Shown here: positions 7,247 to 11,121 of the stretch, piece by piece
Layout: every line of letters begins with the position of its first letter
How positions within the stretch are numbered: the stretch's first letter is position 1
Source: Pedosphaera sp.
Lineage (GTDB): Bacteria; Verrucomicrobiota; Verrucomicrobiia; Limisphaerales; UBA9464
Assembly (NCBI GenBank): GCA_009695405.1
Contig: SIAZ01000113.1
Span: 1-11,121, forward strand
DNA length: 11,121 bases
Direction of reading: 5' to 3'
Translations under genes and position numbers: made by a program
The notes under the pieces: generated by a model
What the model was told of the DNA's origin: nothing
The model's database searches: none
Seen by the model: only the letters and a program-made list of their open reading frames with translations

Positions 7247-8501
7247 GATTAGAGAGGCACCAGTTAAACAATGCGGACATTGGGGACAGGGATGATGAAT
7301 TTGCCTCCAGTATCTCGCCAAGTTTGCTGTTGACGAAGGATTTCTCGGCGAAATTCCAAGTTAGCAAGAGAGCATGTTTAGCAAAGCGCGTCTGGAGTTC
7401 GTCCACCGGCAGAATCGGGAGATGGGAACCAGGAGTTAGTTTTCCGTGTTTGGCTGTACTACGATCGACTACAAAGTCGATACAATCGAAGCCGTCGCGT
7501 CCGATGCCGTAATAGTTCATCAGAGTGCTTCCCTTGGCTGAAGCTCCGTAGGCACAAATACGTTGCTTTTGTTCACGCAACGAGCGCAGCAGGGCAAGGG
7601 TTTGATCCTTGAGTTGGCGGACAAGATCGCCAAAATTTTGATAATAACTCGCAGAAGCGACCCCCTTAGCCTCTTCTTCGTCGAGAAGATTCACGATCGA
7701 TTCGCGCTGAGGATGAACTCCACGATGAGCGGCAAAAAACCGAAGAGATCCTCCGTGAATAGAGTATCGTTCGACGTGAAAAAGTTCGAGCCCATGCCGT
7801 TCGAAGACCGGTTTCAAGGCCGTAACTGTAAAGTAAAAAACGTGCTTGTGATAAATGGTATCGAACTCAAGATGTTCGATGAGATCACAACCGTAAGGGA
7901 ATTCGAGTGCCACATAGCCGTTGGGTTTTAGCAGCACAGCAAGACCGGCAACAAACCCGTTAATATCTGGGACATGAGCGAAGACATTATTGGCGAGGAT
8001 GACATCCGCCTGACGCCCTACGGTTGAAAGTTCCTGAGCCAGTTCCATCCCGAAAAAGCGATTGAGGGCAGGAATTCCGCGTTCAGTGGCGATCTTTGCA
8101 ATATTGATGGCGGGTTCGATACCCAGACACGGCACCTGCGCCTCGACAAAGTTGCGAAGGAGATAACCGTCGTTGCTGGCGATTTCCACGACATAGCTGG
8201 AGGGGCCGAGACGGAAGTCGGCGATATGGCGATCAACTGACTCCTTGGCATGACTCAGCAAGGCATCGGAGAAGGAAGAGAAGTTGAGGTAATCACTGAA
8301 CAGTTGGACGGGTGGAATAATATCGGTGATTTGCATCAACCAACACGATTCGCAGACGGCGATTCGGAGCGGAAATTTTGGTTCTGTCGTGCCTAGATCG
8401 ACGGGGGCCAAGAGGTTGTTTGCCAGAGGTTGCAATCCGAGGTCGAGGACCAACCTGCAGTGGGTTGAACCGCAAGAGTGACAATGAAACTGAGGGATCA
8501 C
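7221..8501 (-). CDS. Class I SAM-dependent sugar C-methyltransferase (three-domain type) with frameshifted C-terminus
   Basis: The protein matches the three-domain C-methyltransferases (TylCIII/NovU/TcaB9 type) that methylate a carbon of a dTDP-4-keto-deoxysugar. An N-terminal zinc-binding domain shows C7xxC10 and C50xxC53. The SAM-binding Rossmann fold has motif I VVEIASNDG (104-112) and LANNVFAHVPDI; the catalytic-type YHKHVFYF block is at 217-224. The C-terminal nucleotide-sugar domain has CAYGASAKGSTLMNYYG (316-332). After WNFAE (386) the sequence is wrong for the family, while the next frame reads EILRQQQTWRDTGGKFIIPV followed by PNVRIV and TAA at 7264-7266. So one base is missing near 7344-7346; the repaired protein would have 412 residues rather than 426. 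The start is GTG at 8501, because an in-frame stop lies just upstream and no ATG intervenes. The broken epimerase overlaps its present end and would have followed the true stop by 17 bp. Confidence 0.9.
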   Translation of the reverse strand: MIPQFHCHSCGSTHCRLVLDLGLQPLANNLLAPVDLGTTEPKFPLRIAVCESCWLMQITDIIPPVQLFSDYLNFSSFSDALLSHAKESVDRHIADFRLGPSSYVVEIASNDGYLLRNFVEAQVPCLGIEPAINIAKIATERGIPALNRFFGMELAQELSTVGRQADVILANNVFAHVPDINGFVAGLAVLLKPNGYVALEFPYGCDLIEHLEFDTIYHKHVFYFTVTALKPVFERHGLELFHVERYSIHGGSLRFFAAHRGVHPQRESIVNLLDEEEAKGVASASYYQNFGDLVRQLKDQTLALLRSLREQKQRICAYGASAKGSTLMNYYGIGRDGFDCIDFVVDRSTAKHGKLTPGSHLPILPVDELQTRFAKHALLLTWNFAEKSFVNSKLGEILEANSSSLSPMSALFNWCLSNHEDPTNSL

Positions 8502-8662
8502 AGGGAAAATAAAAATCAGGGTAAACTATGCCGAAGGAGAAGGTGAGGCAATGAATTCGAAAGAGCGTCTGAAGCCTTGGCGCATATATAAGCGGATTCT
8601 ACTTTGAAATTGATGAGAGGGGCAATCTCAGGAATCTCTGGCTTTATTTTAATCGCAACAGG

Positions 8663-10174
8663 TCAGGAACGGGAAGGAATGGAAGTAAAATTGCCAGTAA
8701 ACTTAAGAGGAGGAGGGGTTGATTTACCCGCAAAGAGGACCATGCCGATCGCCATTAGGAATCCGTTTAGCAAGAGTAATTCGAAGCCAAAGCGGTATCC
8801 ATTGAACCAAGCTGCCGAGTTGAAGTCGAGAAGAGCGGAACCAGCGACCGCAAGTAGACCCACCACAGGAACAGGCCACCCTCCAGCGCGGATTCGAGTG
8901 GTCAGTCCAAGTGTGAAAAGTCCAAGTAAGGGACCGTATGTGTAGCCCGCTAATTTAAGCACCAGATCTATCAGGGCAGTACCGTTGGAAAGAGCGCGGA
9001 ACAGAAGGATGGTAAGCAGCAGGATCCCAGCGAAAGCGGCATGAATGCGGCGACGTCGTTGAAGTCGTTGACGGTCGGTTAAGTCATTTCTTGACTCGAA
9101 TCGGAGAAAATCAATGCAAAAGCTGGTGGTGAGAGTGGTGAGGACAGAGTCGGCGCTATTGAAAGTGGCGGCAGTGAGGCCGAGGACAAAGAGGATGGCT
9201 GGAAATGTGCCAAGATGTCTAAGGGCGAGGGTTGGGAAGAGGTCGTCCGAGCGCTCTGGTAAGGAAATGCCGCGGGAGTCAGCGAAGCGAAAAAGAAGGG
9301 CACCGAGGAGTAAAATAGCAATGTGGACAGCGACCATGATTGGGGCGAAGAGGGCGATATTTTTCTGAGCATCACCGAGGGAACGGCAGGACAACGCCTT
9401 CTGCATATTATTTTGATCGAGACCTGTCATAACGACTGCGATGGCCGCACCGCTGAAAAATTGTTTCCAGAAGTAGCCGGGTGACCGCCAATCCCAATTA
9501 AAGAGAGTCGTTTCTGGACCGTTCAAAAGAGTCATCACCAGCTTAGATAGAGGGGAGTTCTGCTTTAGAGCGAGGGTGAGAGCGAGGATCGCGGTGAGGA
9601 TACCTGCCACGAGGAAGGCCGTCTGAAAAGTATCGGTCCAGACGAGGGTCTTAATACCACCGCGTAGGGTATAAGTGAGGATGAGAAGAATAACGGCAGC
9701 GGAGGTCATCCAGAAGGGGATTCCCCAGTCACTAAAGACGAAGGATTGAAAAACATTGATAGCTAGAAAGAGTCGAGCCGCAGAACCAAGGAGCCGTGAG
9801 ACAAGGAAGAAAGCGGAGCCGGTTTTTTGTGCCACCGGATCGAAGCGTTGTCCAAGGAACGCGTAGATCGAAGTTAGGCCGAGTCGGTAGTAGAGCGGGA
9901 GCAGGACGAAGGCGATAATGAGATAGCCGAGGACATAGCCGAAAACGACTTGAAGATAACCGAAGTGGTCACGGGCGACTTTGCCTGGGACAGAAATATA
10001 ACTAACACCGGAAAGAGAATCACCGATGAGCCCCAGAGCGACAATAATCCAAGGAGAGCGACGGTTGCCCAAGAAGTAGCTTTGGTCATCGGCTTTGCGG
10101 CCTGTCCACCAAGCAAGGGACATAAGGGCGGTGAAGTACACGGCGACCCATCCGAGAATGACCGTCGGTTGCAT
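8663..10174 (-). CDS. Sodium:solute symporter (SSS family)
   Basis: This 503-residue inner-membrane protein belongs to the sodium/solute symporter family (SSS, SLC5-like LeuT fold), which uses the sodium gradient to import small solutes such as sugars, amino acids or carboxylates. About 13 hydrophobic segments run through the length. Family features are the first helix followed by GRKADDQSYFLGNRR, then the sodium-site region GDSLSGVSYISVPGKV, the TDTFQTAFLVAGI helix, GLDQNNMQKALSC, the TAATFNSADSVLTTLT helix and GYTYGPLLGLFTLG near the C-terminus. The substrate cannot be read from the sequence. The frame stays open upstream to 10318, but those 48 residues are polar and precede the normal first helix, so I chose the ATG at 10174 (MQPTVILGWVAVYF). 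No Shine-Dalgarno sequence is seen. It lies 161 bp upstream of the methyltransferase on the same strand, a gap without a recognised gene. Confidence 0.92.
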   Translation of the reverse strand: MQPTVILGWVAVYFTALMSLAWWTGRKADDQSYFLGNRRSPWIIVALGLIGDSLSGVSYISVPGKVARDHFGYLQVVFGYVLGYLIIAFVLLPLYYRLGLTSIYAFLGQRFDPVAQKTGSAFFLVSRLLGSAARLFLAINVFQSFVFSDWGIPFWMTSAAVILLILTYTLRGGIKTLVWTDTFQTAFLVAGILTAILALTLALKQNSPLSKLVMTLLNGPETTLFNWDWRSPGYFWKQFFSGAAIAVVMTGLDQNNMQKALSCRSLGDAQKNIALFAPIMVAVHIAILLLGALLFRFADSRGISLPERSDDLFPTLALRHLGTFPAILFVLGLTAATFNSADSVLTTLTTSFCIDFLRFESRNDLTDRQRLQRRRRIHAAFAGILLLTILLFRALSNGTALIDLVLKLAGYTYGPLLGLFTLGLTTRIRAGGWPVPVVGLLAVAGSALLDFNSAAWFNGYRFGFELLLLNGFLMAIGMVLFAGKSTPPPLKFTGNFTSIPSRS

Positions 10175-10284
10175 AGTGAAGACGGAACCACGATTCGGCG
10201 CTGGGATCACGCTGAAATCCCAAATCGTTGTGCCTGCGGACTCTTTTAAGGTGATAAGAATTTGCTTGTTGAGGCGGAAGGTAA

Positions 10285-10446
10285 GGTCGGCATCGCAGTC
10301 CCGATGGCGATGAATCAATCCTCCTTCGATGTTCGTGGCATTACCGTTTACGGGGCTTCTTCACCCACTACTCACTCCGTGAAGTCATCGACGAACTCCA
10401 GCAATGCACCGAAGGCACCGTCTTCGACGCCCTAATGACGGGATAG
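10285..10446 (+). other. Unidentified ORF fragment, + strand, without a start codon at its 5' end
   Basis: This frame is open from a TAA at 10282-10284 to a TAG at 10444-10446. From about 10339 it reads protein-like: RLRGFFTHYSLREVIDELQQ and then CTEGTVFDALMTG, with an amphipathic-helix pattern and coherent codon choice. There is no ATG before this stretch, so if real it is the 3' end of a gene whose 5' part has been lost. I do not recognise the family. It lies between the symporter and the IS66 end in a 437-bp stretch with no complete gene. Confidence 0.35.
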
Positions 10447-10517
10447 CCCTTTAGGATCTGATCGCCCCCGCTCGGCCCCGTTTCAAACTCTCCCGGATTT
10501 GCAGAGCATACGAATCG

Positions 10518-10610
10518 CTAGGAGTCAGATGGCACCTGTCGAATCATCCGTACCTCGATTTCCATGAGGACGTCCAGAGAGGACTCCATCGCCTCGGGTG
10601 TGAGTTTCAT
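10518..10610 (-). other. Possible 30-codon ORF beginning at the IS66 junction
   Basis: The frame starts with ATG at 10610, one base outside the IS66 end, and reads MKLTPEAMESSLDVLMEIEV, then RMIRQVPSDS and a TAG at 10518-10520. The composition (Met/Glu/Leu-rich helix) is protein-like but too short to be identified. It may be a remnant of a gene interrupted by the element, or chance. The remaining DNA from 10447 to 10517 shows nothing I can name. Confidence 0.25.
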
Positions 10611-10611
10611 C
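10604..10611. repeat. Candidate IS66 target-site duplication (one copy)
   Basis: IS66-family elements usually duplicate 8 bp on insertion. The 8 bp directly outside the terminal repeat are GTTTCATC. The other copy would lie beyond the right edge of the window, so this is only a prediction. Confidence 0.35.
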
Positions 10612-10632
10612 GTAAGCGTACGCCCAACCCCA
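10612..10632. repeat. IS66 terminal inverted repeat
   Basis: The terminal repeat begins GTAAGCGTACGCCCAACCCC at 10612, reading inward into the element. The partner repeat is outside the window, so the inner boundary is approximate. Confidence 0.7.
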
Positions 10633-10702
10633 TGGTTCCCTAGTTAGCGAAAGTAGGATATTACGTGATCGAAGGCGGGGGAAGAAAGGTCGACCGACCG
10701 GA

Positions 10703-11121
10703 TTAGGCTTTCGCAGGTTTCCAGTTCCAAGGCAGAAGTTCGGCAACGGTAGGGTTCGTTGCCTGGGGAATACGCCGCAACACATCCGTCAACCCTGCCA
10801 CCGGATCTAAACCGTATCGTCGTCCAGTAATTAAAAGACTGTAAATCACTGCACTCCGCCATCCTGCATCTGGGTGCCCAATAAAGAGCCAGTTCTTCGT
10901 CCCAATACAGGTGGGGCGAATGGCGTCCTCAACCCGATTATTATCGATCTCATAAACGCCCTCTTCCAGAGAGCGCTGCAATGCCGTCCATTGTCCTAAG
11001 TTGTAGCTGCTCGCCTTACCTAGCGGGCTTTTGGGTAGGCCCAGCCAACTAATTCGCCCAGATTCTAAGGCGATTAATCTCTCGTGAATAGCTTGTAAAA
11101 TCGCTGGCGCTTCTTGACGCC
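10703..11121 (-). CDS. IS66-family transposase, C-terminal part (5' end outside the window)
   Basis: The frame is open from the right edge (RQEAPAILQAIHERL) to TAA at 10703-10705, giving 139 visible codons of a protein normally about 500 residues long. It contains the IS66 blocks LPKSPLGKASYNLGQWTAL, then EIDNNRVEDAIRP, in which the first glutamate or the one in VED corresponds to the last acidic residue of the DDE catalytic triad, then the IS66 C-terminal-domain block GTKNWLFIGHPDAGWRSAVI and LTDVLRRIP. These are diagnostic. A TTG at 10979-10981 could be mistaken for a start, but the coding frame clearly continues upstream of it. No frameshift or stop is seen in the visible part, so the element may still be functional. 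The transposase excises and inserts the element by DDE chemistry. Confidence 0.93.
   Translation of the reverse strand, partial: RQEAPAILQAIHERLIALESGRISWLGLPKSPLGKASSYNLGQWTALQRSLEEGVYEIDNNRVEDAIRPTCIGTKNWLFIGHPDAGWRSAVIYSLLITGRRYGLDPVAGLTDVLRRIPQATNPTVAELLPWNWKPAKA

Larger units (their letters stand above)
10612..11121 (-). mobile_element. IS66-family insertion sequence, transposase-proximal end (element continues past the window)
   Basis: The element end is placed at 10612, where the + strand reads GTAAGCGTACGCCCAACC, matching the GTAAGCG opening typical of IS66 terminal inverted repeats. The end lies 91 bp after the transposase stop, a normal distance for the family. The rest of the transposase, the usual small accessory genes and the other terminal repeat lie beyond position 11121. 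Confidence 0.85.

Noticed and set aside
8502..8662. Promoter or terminator in the symporter-methyltransferase gap
   Set aside because: There is an AT-rich TATATA patch near 8585, but no convincing -35 partner or strong stem-loop, so no feature is called.
10175..10318. 48-residue upstream extension of the symporter frame
   Set aside because: It is polar and arginine-rich, and sits before a normal first membrane helix and family-typical start at 10174, so it is most likely chance open frame.
10525..10862. Two overlapping minus-strand ORFs across the IS66 end
   Set aside because: They overlap the transposase in other frames or run through the terminal repeat, and their sequences show no recognisable domain.
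1..11121. CRISPR array, tRNA, rRNA, riboswitch or defence system
   Set aside because: No regularly spaced repeats, cloverleaf-like segments, conserved RNA motifs or defence-protein domains were seen on either strand.

Overview
This window looks like chromosomal DNA from a free-living Gram-negative bacterium, most likely of the Verrucomicrobiota/Planctomycetota neighbourhood. That is an inference from three things: a DUF6941-type protein, a Tat-exported xylose-isomerase-like TIM-barrel protein, and the absence of usable Shine-Dalgarno leaders before most genes. No rRNA, tRNA or CRISPR array is visible, so the taxonomy stays tentative.

Layout. On the + strand at the left lie a Tat-exported sugar isomerase/epimerase-like protein (117-1088) and a small DUF6941-like protein (1220-1657). 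They end against a perfect 8-bp inverted repeat (1672-1698) that can act as a terminator for both strands. From there to the right edge all recognisable genes are on the minus strand. In transcription order (right to left) they are: the 3' end of an IS66 transposase (from beyond 11121 to 10703, element end at 10612); a sodium:solute symporter (10174-8663); a C-methyltransferase of the TylCIII/NovU-like three-domain type (8501-7221); an RmlC-like dTDP-sugar 3,5-epimerase (7246-6708, broken); the periplasmic molybdoenzyme MsrP (6557-5598); a fused two-module Lrp/AsnC-fold protein resembling AhbA-AhbB siroheme decarboxylase (5549-4422); and the mismatch-repair ATPase MutS (4362-1726).

How the genes relate. 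The methyltransferase and epimerase form a deoxysugar-modification pair of the sort used for surface polysaccharide, but both carry reading-frame damage. The methyltransferase has lost its normal last 26 residues to a one-base deletion near 7345, and those residues are still readable in the next frame. The epimerase has a one-base deletion near 6921 and an in-frame TAG at 6804-6806. MsrP, the AhbAB-like protein and MutS follow one another on one strand with gaps of about 48 and 59 bp and could be cotranscribed, with no obvious common job. MsrP's usual membrane partner MsrQ and the other Ahb haem-pathway enzymes are absent from the window.

The 10175-10611 stretch between the symporter and the IS66 end holds no complete gene. 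It contains an unidentified + strand ORF fragment and a 30-codon minus-strand ORF starting exactly at the IS junction, suggesting that the insertion landed in already degraded accessory DNA.

I see no convincing new multi-gene system. The strongest observations are the clustered lesions in the sugar gene pair, the AhbAB-like fusion beside an orphan msrP, and the IS66 junction.
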